Assembly: GCF_014648595.1 (NCBI RefSeq)
Contig: NZ_BMRK01000002.1
Span: 339,736 to 403,735 of the forward strand
DNA length: 64,000 nt
Direction of reading: 5' to 3'
Source of the DNA: Nocardioides luteus
GTDB taxonomy: Bacteria; Actinomycetota; Actinomycetes; Propionibacteriales; Nocardioidaceae
Numbering within the stretch: the stretch's first letter is position 1; every line of letters starts with the position of its first letter. Positions 7,406-16,775 of this stretch are shown piece after piece. A program made the position numbers and the translations under genes. Under the pieces are notes generated by a model. The model worked only from the letters and a program-made list of their open reading frames with translations, was not told the DNA's origin and made no database searches.

Positions 7406-9037
7406 TCAACGACGCAGCCGTCGAGCAACCTGTTGCACCATCGCTGTCAGCTCCTTGACCTGGGCAGCCTGCGCCCCGAGGAGCAGCATGCCGAGATGCA
7501 GCGCCCCGACGATAGCGGCCCCGATCAAGGCCAGCACCATCGTCGGCTCGTCGTTGAGCATGCCCAGGCCGGTGCGCAGCAGCCACGCGGCGGCCGCGGC
7601 GACCAGCGTCACCATGATCAGTCGCGCCAGGAACCCGATCAGTCCACGTCCGTCCAGGTCACCGAGGGTGCGCTTGAGCACGACGTACGAGACGACGGAG
7701 CCGACCAGGTAGGACAGCGAGTAGGCGGCGGCCAGGGTCGCGGCGGTGTCGTCGAACGCCCGGGTCAGCAGCACCGCGGCCACGATGTTGGTCGCGGCCA
7801 CCGAGCACTGGATGAAGAAGACGGTGCGGTTGCGCTCGAGCGAGTAGAAGCCGCGCAGCAGCAGGTAGTGGATCGTGAAGAAGATCAGTCCGGCGCCGAA
7901 GACCGACAGCGTCGGGGCGTAGGTCCTGAACGCGTCGGCGCCGGCGCCGTAGCCGAACAGGATGTGGGCGATGTCCTCGGCGAGCACCGGCAGCAGCGCG
8001 GCGATCGGGATGATGATGGCGAGCGCGTTGCGCAGCTGGTGGGAGAGCGTACGTCCCAACTCGGGCAGCTCGCCGGCGGCGCCGTGGCGCGAGAGCACCG
8101 GCAGGATCGCCGTCGCCAGCGAGACGGTGATGATCGAGTGGGGCACCTGGGTGACCAGGAAGCTGTTGGAGTAGACCGTGTAACCGGTGCCGTCCTCGGC
8201 CGAACCGCTCGAGGCGAGCCGCGTCACGATCGTGTAGGCCACCTGGTTGACGACCACGAACAGCATGGTCCACATGCCGAGTCGAGCGGTGTGGGAGAGC
8301 CCGGACCCGCGGAAGTCGAAGCGCGGGCGGTAGCGGACGCCGACCCGGCGGAGCACCGGCAGGAGCAGCAGGAACTGCAGCACGATGCCGAGCGTCGAGC
8401 CCAGGCCGAGCAGCGTCTCCTGGCCCGTGGTGAAGCCGCCGGTGTTGGAGGGGCCGAAGACGACCAGGTAGAGCACCAGGGTCGAGATCGCGATGATGTT
8501 GTTGGCGATCGGCGCCCACATCATCGGCCCGAAGCTGCCGCGGGCGTTGAGCATCTGCCCGACCAGCACGAACATCCCGTAGAAGAAGACCTGCGGCAGG
8601 CACCAGCGGGCGAAGTCGATGGCCGACTCGAGCTGGTCGCGGTGGTCGGCGGAGTACCAGTCGGCGCCGAGGTAGAGCCGCATCAGAAGCGGCGCCCCGA
8701 CCACCAGCACGATCGTGACGACACCGAGGAAGAGCCCGGCGAGCGTGATGATCCGGTCGGTGTAGGCGGCGCCGCCGTCCTCGTCGTTCTTCTGCGCCTT
8801 CACCAGCTGGGGCACGAGCACCGCGTTGAAGACGCCGCCCGCCAGCAGGATGTAGAGCATGTTGGGGACGGTGTTGGCGATGTTGAAGACGTCGGCGTGC
8901 AGCCCGGACCCCAGGGCGGCGACGAGGAGCGCGGAGCGGATGAACCCGCTGGCCCGCGAGAAGAGCGTGCCTGCGGCCATCACGGCGCTGTTCGCCAGGA
9001 CCGAGCTGCCGCCGGACTTCTGCTCGGTGGTGGTCAC
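7406..9037 (-). CDS. murJ: Lipid II flippase MurJ (MviN)
   Basis: Polytopic membrane protein of 543 aa that moves lipid-linked peptidoglycan precursor across the membrane. The start region SVLANSAVMAAGTLFSRASG is the conserved MurJ first helix, and roughly 14 hydrophobic helices follow. Conserved charged residues in the groove are visible (for example near RLASSGS and FARWCLPQVFFYG). I start at the GTG at 9035-9037, which overlaps the stop of the upstream gene by 4 nt and has AGGAG just before it. Transcribed with the DUF6049 gene upstream and the pseudokinase downstream, an arrangement shared with Streptomyces and Mycobacterium. Confidence 0.93.
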   Translation of the reverse strand: MTTTEQKSGGSSVLANSAVMAAGTLFSRASGFIRSALLVAALGSGLHADVFNIANTVPNMLYILLAGGVFNAVLVPQLVKAQKNDEDGGAAYTDRIITLAGLFLGVVTIVLVVGAPLLMRLYLGADWYSADHRDQLESAIDFARWCLPQVFFYGMFVLVGQMLNARGSFGPMMWAPIANNIIAISTLVLYLVVFGPSNTGGFTTGQETLLGLGSTLGIVLQFLLLLPVLRRVGVRYRPRFDFRGSGLSHTARLGMWTMLFVVVNQVAYTIVTRLASSGSAEDGTGYTVYSNSFLVTQVPHSIITVSLATAILPVLSRHGAAGELPELGRTLSHQLRNALAIIIPIAALLPVLAEDIAHILFGYGAGADAFRTYAPTLSVFGAGLIFFTIHYLLLRGFYSLERNRTVFFIQCSVAATNIVAAVLLTRAFDDTAATLAAAYSLSYLVGSVVSYVVLKRTLGDLDGRGLIGFLARLIMVTLVAAAAAWLLRTGLGMLNDEPTMVLALIGAAIVGALHLGMLLLGAQAAQVKELTAMVQQVARRLRR

Positions 9038-11202
9038 ATCTCTCCTGACGTACGGGCCTTCTTGGCTTTCATGATGCGCCGGGTGAGTCGCACGGCGATC
9101 GCCGCGAAGAGTAGCGCGCACCCGGTGCCGACGAACCACCAGATCACTCCGCTCACCTGCGAGGGGCGGATCGGGACAGAGGCGTGGGCGCCGAGGGGGT
9201 TGCCCTTGGTGTCGGTCACCACGATCAGCGCCGTGTGGGTGCCGGTGTCGAGCATGCTCGCGGCGAGGTTGAAGCTCGCCTTGGAGTTGGCGTCGAGCTG
9301 GACCGGCTCGGAGGTCGCTACCCGCAGGGACTCGTCGGTGATCGCGTCGAGGCGCACCGTGACCGGCTCGTCGAGCTCGTTGCTCAGGGTGACCTGGAAC
9401 TCGCCGCCCTTCATGCTGGAGAGGATCACCTTCGGCGGCACGCTCACCGTGATCGAGCTCAGCTCCGCGCTGATCTGGTCGAGCGCGTCGACCGCCGAGT
9501 CGGTGTCGCCCTTGCGAGCGAAGTAGGAGGCCGAGGTCAGCGCCTCCCGGGTGATGTCGGCGGCGACCTCGTCGTTGTGGGTGAGTACGCGCTGGAGCAG
9601 CTCACCCGCGCCGATGAGCTCGTTGGCGGTGTCGATCTGGGCGGCGGGGATCTCCGCCTTCATCTCGCGGCGGGGGTAGCGGAGCTTGTCGGGGGTGACC
9701 GGGGTCGCCGAGTGGCCGGCCATCGCCTCGGTCAGCGTCGAAGGCGAGATCCACGGGGCCTTCGTCCACGGGGTGACGAACGCGTCCGCGGTCTGCGGCG
9801 GGTGCCAACCGTCGGGGAGCACGGCCACGAGCGGCTTGCCGGTGCCGCGGAGCAGCGCCGCCTCGGCGGCCAGCCGCTGACGCACGGAGACGGCGTCGAT
9901 CGGGTCGTTGGGGCCGGGTCCGCCCGCGGCGGCGGCCGAGGAGGTCACGACCATCTCGCTGCCGTCGAGGTCGGCGATGACCGGGGCCTCGCCGCGGAAC
10001 ATCCGGTCGCTGACCAGATGGACGCCGTCGGGTTCGAGGAGGTTGACCGCGGCCCGGTCGAGGTAGCCGGTCGGCGGCGCGACCGCCGCCGTCGCCTTGA
10101 TACCGAGCTCGGCGAGCACCTCCGCGGTCTGCTCCCGTGCGGTGGCGAGCAGGTCGGGGTCGGTGGTCGCGAGCGCGGACAGGTCGGGGTCGCCGTAGGG
10201 GAGGGCGAGCAGGTTGTGGCCGGCGAGCGCGTCCTCGAGGCGGGCGAGCCAGGTGCGCGCAGCGTCCCGGGCCGCCTCGGCCTCCTCGTCGATCGGCTCC
10301 TCGTCGGACTCCGCGCTGGCCGAGGGGCTCGGCACCAGCGCCGAGGTGGACGGCGACGCGCTCTGGCTCCCGCTCTCCTCCGGCTCCTCACCGTCGGTCG
10401 CCGACAGGTTGCGGCCGGGGTTTCCCTGGGCGAGGTTGCGTACGGCGTCGATCATCGCCGGGTCGATGGCCCAGGTCAGGGCGGGCATCTCCGCGCCCGT
10501 CTCGAGCATCCGGTAGAGGCGCCCGCCCTCGCGCAGGTCACGGGTCCAGCCGGGCAGGTAGTCGACGCTGCCGTCGGCGTCGTAGACCACGCTGCGGCGC
10601 AGCGGCACCACCAGCGAGACCTTCTGCGCCTTGGCCTTCTTCTTGGGCTGCTTGACCAGCGGGAGGAACGTGCGGGCGCGGCCGTCGGCGGCGTTCGGCG
10701 TGGTGGTGCCGAGCGCGTGCACCCCGAACCAGTAGACGCCGGGCTCGCTGATCTCGAGGAGCTTCCGAGGCACCGTCAGCGACCAGGAGTAGGACTCGCC
10801 AGGCGCGAGGTCGGGGATCGTCGCGGACGTCTCCTCGGTGACGATCCGCTCACCGACGAGCGCGTCCGCCGGCAGCTCGGCCGCCTCGGCCAGCTCCTCG
10901 CTGGTCGTGATCGGTGTGTCGCCGACGAACGGGTAGACCTTGACCCCGCTCCACTCCTCGTCGGTCGTGTTGACGACCTTGCCGCGCAGGTTGATCCGGC
11001 CCTTGGTGCGGCCGTCGATGCCGACCGTGTCGAGCTGGTCGATCGTCATCGCCAGCGGGTCCTTCGTCTCGGACTCCGCGGCCCGTGCCGGCGTGGCCGT
11101 CGACAGCATCAGCAGAAGAGGTGCCAGCAGCGTGACGACGAGCGCGGCGGCGACTCGTCCACGCGGCCTCGGCGGCTTCGCCTGGTGCTGGCGGACTGGC
11201 AT
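9034..11202 (-). CDS. DUF6049-family secreted, membrane-anchored protein
   Basis: A 722-aa protein with a signal peptide (cleavage after TPARAA, about residue 41), a large extracytoplasmic region with beta-rich termini, a Ser/Glu-rich insert near residues 270-310, and a C-terminal membrane helix (VIWWFVGTGCALLFAAIAV) ending in a basic cytoplasmic tail. Proteins of this type sit between pcnA and murJ throughout actinobacteria, including Mycobacterium, but their biochemical role is not established. Its 4-nt overlap with murJ suggests translational coupling and an envelope role. The start has no Shine-Dalgarno sequence; TATTCT ends 7 nt before the ATG, suggesting a leaderless mRNA. Confidence 0.75.
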   Translation of the reverse strand: MPVRQHQAKPPRPRGRVAAALVVTLLAPLLLMLSTATPARAAESETKDPLAMTIDQLDTVGIDGRTKGRINLRGKVVNTTDEEWSGVKVYPFVGDTPITTSEELAEAAELPADALVGERIVTEETSATIPDLAPGESYSWSLTVPRKLLEISEPGVYWFGVHALGTTTPNAADGRARTFLPLVKQPKKKAKAQKVSLVVPLRRSVVYDADGSVDYLPGWTRDLREGGRLYRMLETGAEMPALTWAIDPAMIDAVRNLAQGNPGRNLSATDGEEPEESGSQSASPSTSALVPSPSASAESDEEPIDEEAEAARDAARTWLARLEDALAGHNLLALPYGDPDLSALATTDPDLLATAREQTAEVLAELGIKATAAVAPPTGYLDRAAVNLLEPDGVHLVSDRMFRGEAPVIADLDGSEMVVTSSAAAAGGPGPNDPIDAVSVRQRLAAEAALLRGTGKPLVAVLPDGWHPPQTADAFVTPWTKAPWISPSTLTEAMAGHSATPVTPDKLRYPRREMKAEIPAAQIDTANELIGAGELLQRVLTHNDEVAADITREALTSASYFARKGDTDSAVDALDQISAELSSITVSVPPKVILSSMKGGEFQVTLSNELDEPVTVRLDAITDESLRVATSEPVQLDANSKASFNLAASMLDTGTHTALIVVTDTKGNPLGAHASVPIRPSQVSGVIWWFVGTGCALLFAAIAVRLTRRIMKAKKARTSGEM

Positions 11203-11209
11203 GACTTCG

Positions 11210-11244
11210 AGAATATCTTTCCGGGGGTGCGGTCCTCGTAGACT
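11210..11244. promoter_or_regulatory. Divergent leaderless promoters between the DUF6049 gene and pcnA
   Basis: The two start codons are only 50 bp apart. On the minus strand TATTCT (11210-11215) ends 7 nt before the DUF6049 ATG. On the plus strand TAGACT (11239-11244) ends 8 nt before the pcnA GTG. Neither gene has a ribosome-binding site, which fits transcription starting at the start codon. No convincing -35 boxes are visible. Confidence 0.45.
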
Positions 11245-11252
11245 GCGGCGTT

Positions 11253-12707
11253 GTGTCCGACAGCCAGCTTCCCCCGATCAGCGTCGCCGATGTTCAGCGA
11301 TCGGTGACTGCCGAACTGGACCGTATCGCACCCGTCATCGACTCCCTAGGCGAGGCCTTTGCTCGCGCGGGACACGAGCTCGCGCTCGTCGGTGGACCGG
11401 TCCGTGACGCGATGCTCGGCCGTCCCCACAACGACCTCGACTTCACCACCTCGGCCCGTCCCGAGGAGACCGAGAAGATCCTGCGTACGTGGGGTGAGGC
11501 GCTGTGGGACATGGGCCGTGACTTCGGCACCATCGGCACCCGCAAGGGCCCGTGGCAGGTCGAGGTCACCACCTACCGCTCCGAGGCCTACTCCGCCGAC
11601 TCCCGCAAGCCGACGGTCGCCTACGGCACGTCGCTGGCCGACGACCTCGTTCGCCGCGACTTCACCGTCAACGCGATGGCGGTGCGGCTCCCGGGCCGTG
11701 AGGTCGTCGACCTCTACGGCGGCGTCGTGGACCTGGCGACCCGGGTGCTGCGGACCCCGTCGACCCCGGAGGAGTCGTTCTCCGACGACCCGCTGCGGAT
11801 GATGCGGGCCGCGCGCTTCGCGGCCCAGCTCGGCTTCGAGGTCGCCCCCGAGGTCGTCGCAGCGATGAAGGACATGGCCGGGCGGATCGAGATCATCTCC
11901 GCCGAGCGCGTCCGTGACGAGCTGGTGAAGCTGATCTGCGCGCCCTACCCGCGCCGCGGGCTCACCCTGCTGGTCGAGACCGGCCTGGCCGAGCTGGTGC
12001 TGCCCGAGCTGACCGCGCTGCGGATGGAGCGCGACGAGCACAACCGCCACAAGGACGTCTACGAGCACACCCTCACCGTGCTCGAGCAGTCGATCGACCA
12101 GGAGGAGCGGCTCGGCGGCGGGCCCGACTTCGTCTCCCGCTTCGCGGCGCTGATGCACGACGTCGGCAAGCCGCGCACCCGCAAGTTCCACGACGACGGC
12201 ACCGTCTCGTTCCACCACCACGACGTCGTCGGCGCCAAGATGACCCGCAAGCGGATGAAGGCGCTGCGCTTCTCCAACGACGAGATCGATGCCGTCTCGA
12301 AGCTGGTCGAGCTCCACCTGCGTTTCCACGGTTACGGCGACGGTGACTGGACCGACTCCGCGGTCCGTCGCTACGTACGCGACGCCGGCGACCAGCTCAC
12401 CCGGCTGCACGTGCTGACCCGCGCCGACTGCACCACGCGCAACAAGCGCAAGGCCGACCGGCTGGCCCGCACCTACGACAACCTCGAGGCGCGCATCGAG
12501 CGGATCTCCGAGGAGGAGGAGCTGGCCGCTCTGCGGCCCGCGCTCGACGGCAACCAGATCATGTCGCTGCTCGGCATCTCGCCGGGGCGCGAGGTCGGCG
12601 CTGCGTACAAGTTCCTGATGGAGCTGCGCCTCGACGAGGGCGTCCTCTCCGAGGACGAGGCGGCCAAGCGGCTCCTGGCCTGGTGGGACGAGCGGACCGA
12701 GCGCTGA
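11253..12707 (+). CDS. pcnA: CCA tRNA nucleotidyltransferase
   Basis: Class II nucleotidyltransferase that adds or repairs the 3'-CCA end of tRNAs; 484 aa. The head domain has the catalytic ALVGGPVRDAMLGRPHNDLD signature near residues 45-65, with the metal-binding acidic pair in DLD. An RNA-binding fold follows (DDPLRMMRAARFAAQLGF). A C-terminal HD-type domain carries MHDVGKP near residue 305. The GTG start is leaderless in appearance. The gene is called pcnA or cca; its position beside DUF6049-murJ is the conserved actinobacterial order. Secure. Confidence 0.94.
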   Translation: MSDSQLPPISVADVQRSVTAELDRIAPVIDSLGEAFARAGHELALVGGPVRDAMLGRPHNDLDFTTSARPEETEKILRTWGEALWDMGRDFGTIGTRKGPWQVEVTTYRSEAYSADSRKPTVAYGTSLADDLVRRDFTVNAMAVRLPGREVVDLYGGVVDLATRVLRTPSTPEESFSDDPLRMMRAARFAAQLGFEVAPEVVAAMKDMAGRIEIISAERVRDELVKLICAPYPRRGLTLLVETGLAELVLPELTALRMERDEHNRHKDVYEHTLTVLEQSIDQEERLGGGPDFVSRFAALMHDVGKPRTRKFHDDGTVSFHHHDVVGAKMTRKRMKALRFSNDEIDAVSKLVELHLRFHGYGDGDWTDSAVRRYVRDAGDQLTRLHVLTRADCTTRNKRKADRLARTYDNLEARIERISEEEELAALRPALDGNQIMSLLGISPGREVGAAYKFLMELRLDEGVLSEDEAAKRLLAWWDERTER

Positions 12708-12752
12708 ACCACCTCCTTCCGGAGTTGCCATACTGACGGTACGGTTCCGGCC

Positions 12753-13208
12753 ATGACGACGATCACAGATCTCGAGGCCACCACGACCATCAACGCGACG
12801 CCGGCCCAGGTGTGGGCTGCGGTCACCGACCTGCCGCGGATGGCGTCGTGGAGCCCGCAGGTGGTGAAGACGTTCGTGCTCGGGCAGGTCAAGAAGGGCA
12901 CCCGCTTCTTCAACATCAACCACCAGGGCTGGAAGCACTGGCCCACCACCGCCCAGGTCGTACGCTTCACGCCCCACTCCGACTTCGCGTTCCGCGTCAC
13001 CGAGAACACCACGGTGTGGTCCTTCCAGATCACCGAGTCGCCCGAGGGGTCCGTCGTCACCCACCGCCGCGAGACCCCGACCGGCATCTCCAAGCTGTCG
13101 CTGTCTCTGACGAAGGTCGCCTTCGGTGGTCAGGAGAGCTTCACCGAGGAGCTGCGTACGGGCATGGCGACGACGCTCGCCAAGCTCAAGGCTGACCTGG
13201 AGGGCTGA
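12753..13208 (+). CDS. SRPBCC-family (START/polyketide-cyclase-like) protein
   Basis: A 151-aa protein of the SRPBCC superfamily. It begins with the usual beta-strand and amphipathic helix (ATTTINATPAQVWAAVTDL) and PRMASWSPQVVK, then a helix-grip core, and ends with the long C-terminal helix (FTEELRTGMATTLAKLKADL). Such proteins bind hydrophobic ligands in a cavity; the ligand is not predictable. It follows pcnA by 45 bp and is convergent with the next gene, 12 bp away. Confidence 0.75.
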   Translation: MTTITDLEATTTINATPAQVWAAVTDLPRMASWSPQVVKTFVLGQVKKGTRFFNINHQGWKHWPTTAQVVRFTPHSDFAFRVTENTTVWSFQITESPEGSVVTHRRETPTGISKLSLSLTKVAFGGQESFTEELRTGMATTLAKLKADLEG

Positions 13209-13220
13209 GTCCCTCCTGGG

Positions 13221-14474
13221 TCAGGCGCGTGCCCTGACCCAGCGGCGGACGCTGCTCTGGGAGACGCCGAACCTGTCGGCCACCTTCGAGACCGGGGCGC
13301 CGGCGCGCACCAGGATGCGGGCCGCCTCGGTGCGGTCCTCGGGCAGGTTGTTGAGCAGGTCCTCCTCCTCGTCGGGGAAGGTGTCCGGGTAGTCCACCTC
13401 CGGCTCCGGGTCGGGGATGTTCTCCGGGAACGGGATGCGGTCCAGGAGGGTGCCGTCGGGCTCGGACGCCTTGGTGGCGCTCCGTCCGTTGCTGAACTGC
13501 GGCGTCATCACGGCGGCCGGGGCCGCGTCGGCGGCGGTGCGGACCGCTTCGCTCACCCGGCTCGAGACCCGGCGCCGCGTGTCGGGCGACGCGAGCGCCG
13601 AGGCCGTCTCGCGGGTGCGGGCCTCCGTCGTGGTGAGCACCTCGCGGGGCATGTCGGCCAGATCGTTCGGGACCTGCTCGGCGACCGGATCGATCGTGTC
13701 GATCTGCTCGATCTGCTCCGCGGCCATCCGCTCCAGCACCGGCACGCTGAGCGCCTCGTGCACGTCGGGCAGCGTGATCGGCAGCCGGTCGGCCTGACGG
13801 GTCCCCTCGGCCACCGCAGCGAACGCGTCGACCCACTGGGTGATCTGGTCGCGCATCGCCCCCGGCGCGACCGATCGCAGCGCCACCGCCTCCGCGCGCC
13901 AGTAGCGCTTCTGCGCACGCTCGAGCTTCCGCCGTGAGGAGGCCGTACGCTTCCGCAGCGCCGTGTCGCGGGCCCGCCGCCACTCGACCCGGGTCGCGAG
14001 CAGCGAGTGCATCCGGGCGCCCATCCGCAGGTCGGACCAGGAGCGCTCCATGGCCAGGTGTCGGTCGCCGACCAGGGCCAGGTGCCACATCAGCGCGGCC
14101 AGCAGCGGCACGATGAACCGGAAGGCCGCGGCGGTGACGGCGTGGCCGAGGTGGATCTCGTGCCAGCCGGCGAAGAACCCCGAGGCGGCCGAGAGCAGCC
14201 AGGTCAGGGACAGCAGGGTCTGCGCGGGCCGGTCCTGCTGTGCGGCCTCGCGGGCCATCAGCGCCACGGTGACGAGCGAGAGCTCGAAGACGCCCGCGAA
14301 GGCGTAGGCGTTGATCGCGCCCATGGCGAGCACGTCTCGCCCGAAGCCGACCATCGCGACGTACGCAGCGGCGGTCGAGATCAGCGCGACCGAGACGGCG
14401 CCGAAGAGGATGAGCCCGCGGCCGCTGCCTGTCGGGGTCGTCCGGTCGGGGGTCGTGTCGTTGTCGGGACGCAT
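13221..14474 (-). CDS. DUF2637-like membrane protein with C-terminal helix-turn-helix
   Basis: A 417-aa protein with four or so N-terminal membrane helices (from GLILFGAVSVALISTAAAYV) and a spacer resembling the Streptomyces DUF2637/SpdB-type proteins (FFAGWHEIHLGHAVTAAAFR). A long charged region follows, then an acidic stretch (PDPEPEVDYPDTFPDEEEDL). The last 40 residues form a Hin/Homeodomain-like helix-turn-helix (VADRFGVSQSSVRRWVRARA). The ATG at 14472-14474 has GGGAG 9 nt upstream. DUF2637 proteins are best known from conjugative plasmid transfer regions and from chromosomal genes with unknown roles. A LexA-like box lies 61 nt upstream of the start. Function unknown. Confidence 0.65.
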   Translation of the reverse strand: MRPDNDTTPDRTTPTGSGRGLILFGAVSVALISTAAAYVAMVGFGRDVLAMGAINAYAFAGVFELSLVTVALMAREAAQQDRPAQTLLSLTWLLSAASGFFAGWHEIHLGHAVTAAAFRFIVPLLAALMWHLALVGDRHLAMERSWSDLRMGARMHSLLATRVEWRRARDTALRKRTASSRRKLERAQKRYWRAEAVALRSVAPGAMRDQITQWVDAFAAVAEGTRQADRLPITLPDVHEALSVPVLERMAAEQIEQIDTIDPVAEQVPNDLADMPREVLTTTEARTRETASALASPDTRRRVSSRVSEAVRTAADAAPAAVMTPQFSNGRSATKASEPDGTLLDRIPFPENIPDPEPEVDYPDTFPDEEEDLLNNLPEDRTEAARILVRAGAPVSKVADRFGVSQSSVRRWVRARA

Positions 14475-14534
14475 GGTGGGGGTCTCCCGTACCTGAGGCG
14501 GTAGATCATTCGGGCCACGGGAGTCTAGGGGATG

Positions 14535-14546
14535 GAACACGTGTTC
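14535..14546. promoter_or_regulatory. LexA (SOS) box-like palindrome
   Basis: GAACACGTGTTC is a perfect 12-nt palindrome. With its flanking G it fits the Gram-positive LexA/Cheo box pattern (CGAACRNRYGTTYG) in all but the first base. It sits 61 nt upstream of the DUF2637-like gene, where a repressor would act. Other CACGTG-binding regulators remain possible. Confidence 0.5.
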
Positions 14547-14595
14547 GACGGAAACGTGGAGGGAGTGTTCCCGACTCGTCGATAAGCGACTCGGC

Positions 14596-14653
14596 GGCCG
14601 AGCCTGTCGAGGCCTCCCGGGATCAAGGAGGGGGCTCGACAGGCTCGACCACC
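14596..14653. repeat. Two copies of the TCGA-cored palindrome
   Basis: GGCCGAGCCTGTCGAGGCC (from 14596) and GGCTCGACAGGCTCGACC (from about 14633) face each other in the 190 bp between the ino1 stop and the DUF2637-like gene. Both belong to the family found after parB. Confidence 0.8.
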
Positions 14654-14667
14654 GGGGCGAGCGAGGG

Positions 14668-15750
14668 TCACTCGGCGCGGATGAAGGCCTCCAGCTGGGC
14701 GCGACCCTCGGTGTCCTCGATCTGAACCGGCGGGCTCTTCATGAGGTAGGCCGAGGCCGGGATGATCGGGCCGCCGATGCCGCGGTCCTTGGCGATCTTC
14801 GCGGCGCGGACGGCGTCGATGATGATGCCGGCGGAGTTGGGGGAGTCCCAGACCTCCAGCTTGTACTCCAGGTTGAGCGGGACGTCACCGAACGCGCGAC
14901 CCTCGAGCCGGACGTACGCCCACTTGCGGTCGTCGAGCCACTGCACGTAGTCGGACGGCCCGATGTGCACGTTGCGGTCGTCGATCTTGTCGGCCAGCTC
15001 GCCGTGGAGGTTCGAGGTGACGGCCTGCGTCTTCGAGACCTTCTTGGACTCCAGGCGCTCGCGCTCGAGCATGTTCTTGAAGTCCATGTTGCCGCCGACG
15101 TTGAGCTGGTAGGTCCGGTCCAGCGCGACGCCGCGGTCCTCGAACAGCTTCGCCATGACGCGGTGGGTGATGGTGGCACCGACCTGCGACTTGATGTCGT
15201 CACCGACGATCGGGACGCCCGCGGCCTCGAACTTCGCGGCCCACTCGGGGTCGGAGGCGATGAAGACCGGCAGCGCGTTGACGAAGGCGACGCCCGCGTC
15301 GATCGCGCACTGGGCGTAGAACTTGTCGGCCTCCTCCGAGCCCACGGGCAGGTAGGAGACGAGGACGTCGACCTCCTTCTCCCGCAGGACCGAGACGACG
15401 TCGACGGGGTCGAGGCCGGACTCGGAGATGGTCTGCTTGTAGTACTTGCCCAGGCCGTCGAGCGTCGGGCCGCGCTGGACCTCGACGCCGGTGAACGGCA
15501 CGTCGGCGATCTTGATGGTGTTGTTCTCCGAGGCGTTGATCGCCTCGGAGAGGTCCTTGCCGACCTTCTTGTCGTCGACGTCGAAGGCGGCGACGAACTC
15601 GACGTCGGAGACGTGGTAGTCACCGAACGTGACGTGCATCAGCCCCGGGACGCTGGCCGCCGGGTCGGCGTCCTTGTAGTACTCCACACCCTGGACCAGG
15701 GAGCTGGCGCAGTTGCCGACTCCCGCGATTGCTACACGAACCGAACCCAT
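14668..15750 (-). CDS. ino1: Inositol-3-phosphate synthase (myo-inositol-1-phosphate synthase)
   Basis: Converts glucose 6-phosphate to inositol 3-phosphate, the first step to phosphatidylinositol and mycothiol in actinobacteria. The 360-aa protein has the NAD-binding [16 protein letters not shown] at its N-terminus and the short-form actinobacterial core ([11 protein letters not shown], and [12 protein letters not shown] near residue 225). I start at the ATG at 15748-15750, which has AAGGAG 6 nt upstream and matches the family N-terminus. A PadR-family gene lies 43 bp upstream on the same strand, as in Mycobacterium, and may regulate it. Secure. Confidence 0.93.
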   Translation of the reverse strand: MGSVRVAIAGVGNCASSLVQGVEYYKDADPAASVPGLMHVTFGDYHVSDVEFVAAFDVDDKKVGKDLSEAINASENNTIKIADVPFTGVEVQRGPTLDGLGKYYKQTISESGLDPVDVVSVLREKEVDVLVSYLPVGSEEADKFYAQCAIDAGVAFVNALPVFIASDPEWAAKFEAAGVPIVGDDIKSQVGATITHRVMAKLFEDRGVALDRTYQLNVGGNMDFKNMLERERLESKKVSKTQAVTSNLHGELADKIDDRNVHIGPSDYVQWLDDRKWAYVRLEGRAFGDVPLNLEYKLEVWDSPNSAGIIIDAVRAAKIAKDRGIGGPIIPASAYLMKSPPVQIEDTEGRAQLEAFIRAE

Positions 15751-15793
15751 CGGGGCTCCTTCCAATACTCCCGACCAGATGGCCGGGACGTCT

Positions 15794-16444
15794 TCACTCG
15801 TTCTCTTGGCTGCTCTGCGCTGTGCGCGAGACGTTCGCTTCGTCGCGGACGCCATCGTCATCCCCCAGATCCCCCCGACCCGCCGCCTGCTCGTCGTTCG
15901 CAGGCTTGGGGTTGCGCTCGGCATCGATCAACGAGGAGAGCCATCGGACCTCCCGCTCGACCGACTCGACACCGTGACGCTGAAGCTCGCGGGCGTAGGA
16001 GTCGACCTCTTTCTGGGTCATGGCAAGGTCACGTTGCACCCGGTCGAGCCGCTCCTGGAGTCGGCTGCGACGTCCTTCCAGGACGCGCAGCCTGATCTCC
16101 ATGTCGGTGCGACCGAAGAACGCGAACCTGATGTCGAAGTTGTCGTCCTCCCAGGCCATCGGACCGACCTCGGACATGAGCTGGGTGAACTCACGCTCGC
16201 CGGCCGGCGTCAGCTGGTAGACGATCCGCGGGCGCCGGGTCACCGGCGTCACGGACTGCGCCATCTCTTCGATGAGGTGCTTGCGCAGCATCTTCTTCAG
16301 GGCCGGGTAGAGGGAGCCGTACGACAGCACCCGCCCCCAGCCCAGCATCAGGTTGAGCCGCTTGCGCAGCTCGTAGCCATGCATAGGCGACTCGTGCAGC
16401 AGCCCGAGGACTGCGAGCTCGATCGTCTCTGCGCGACGTGCCAT
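15794..16444 (-). CDS. PadR-family transcriptional regulator
   Basis: A 216-aa regulator: winged helix at residues 1-85 ([21 protein letters not shown], then [13 protein letters not shown]) and a C-terminal helical dimerisation region ([21 protein letters not shown]) with an acidic tail. It is the first gene of a padR-ino1 unit conserved near the origin in other actinobacteria. The ATG has no Shine-Dalgarno; TACGAT ends 7 nt before it, so the transcript is probably leaderless. A hyphenated palindrome covers that box, consistent with autoregulation. The effector is unknown. Confidence 0.85.
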   Translation of the reverse strand: MARRAETIELAVLGLLHESPMHGYELRKRLNLMLGWGRVLSYGSLYPALKKMLRKHLIEEMAQSVTPVTRRPRIVYQLTPAGEREFTQLMSEVGPMAWEDDNFDIRFAFFGRTDMEIRLRVLEGRRSRLQERLDRVQRDLAMTQKEVDSYARELQRHGVESVEREVRWLSSLIDAERNPKPANDEQAAGRGDLGDDDGVRDEANVSRTAQSSQENE

Positions 16445-16450
16445 GCGACC

Positions 16451-16463
16451 TATCGTACCGATA
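16451..16463 (-). promoter_or_regulatory. padR promoter with overlapping palindrome
   Basis: TATCGTACCGATA has perfect 5-nt arms (TATCG/CGATA) around TAC. On the minus strand it contains the -10-like TACGAT, placed 7 nt before the padR start codon. A repressor bound here would block transcription initiation. Confidence 0.45.
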
Positions 16464-16775
16464 TATCCGTGGCGGCAAATAGAGACCTAAGTCTTGTCTG
16501 TCTACGCCTGAAGTGGTTACTCCGACGCAACCGTCACCGAACTGTTGACAACGGGTGACTCGGGGCACGCTGGGCGTGGATGCAGGAGCGCTAGCGTCGA
16601 TTGCGTACGCTGATGGCTGCCGTTCACCCACCTGAGGAACCACCCGGGAGATGTCCGGCAGCGTCGCGCGTCAGGTTGATGGGATTCCCTCGGGGGCATC
16701 CAGCGACGTCGGGGGATTGTCAGTGTCAGCCCGTCCGGTCACGTGCCGGGCAGTCACAGGAGCAGTGCTACACCC
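16464..16775. other. Intergenic region between padR and ponA
   Basis: About 310 bp between divergent genes. It must hold the ponA promoter and leader, but I see no convincing -35/-10 pair, riboswitch or hairpin. TTGACA occurs at about 16553 without a matching -10 box. No small gene could be supported. Confidence 0.4.

Noticed and set aside
4555-11241. Very long plus-strand frames (600-800 codons) opposite trxB, the pseudokinase, murJ and DUF6049
   Set aside because: They are antisense shadows of well-supported genes, produced by the high GC content; their products are Gly/Val/Arg/Asp-rich without domains.
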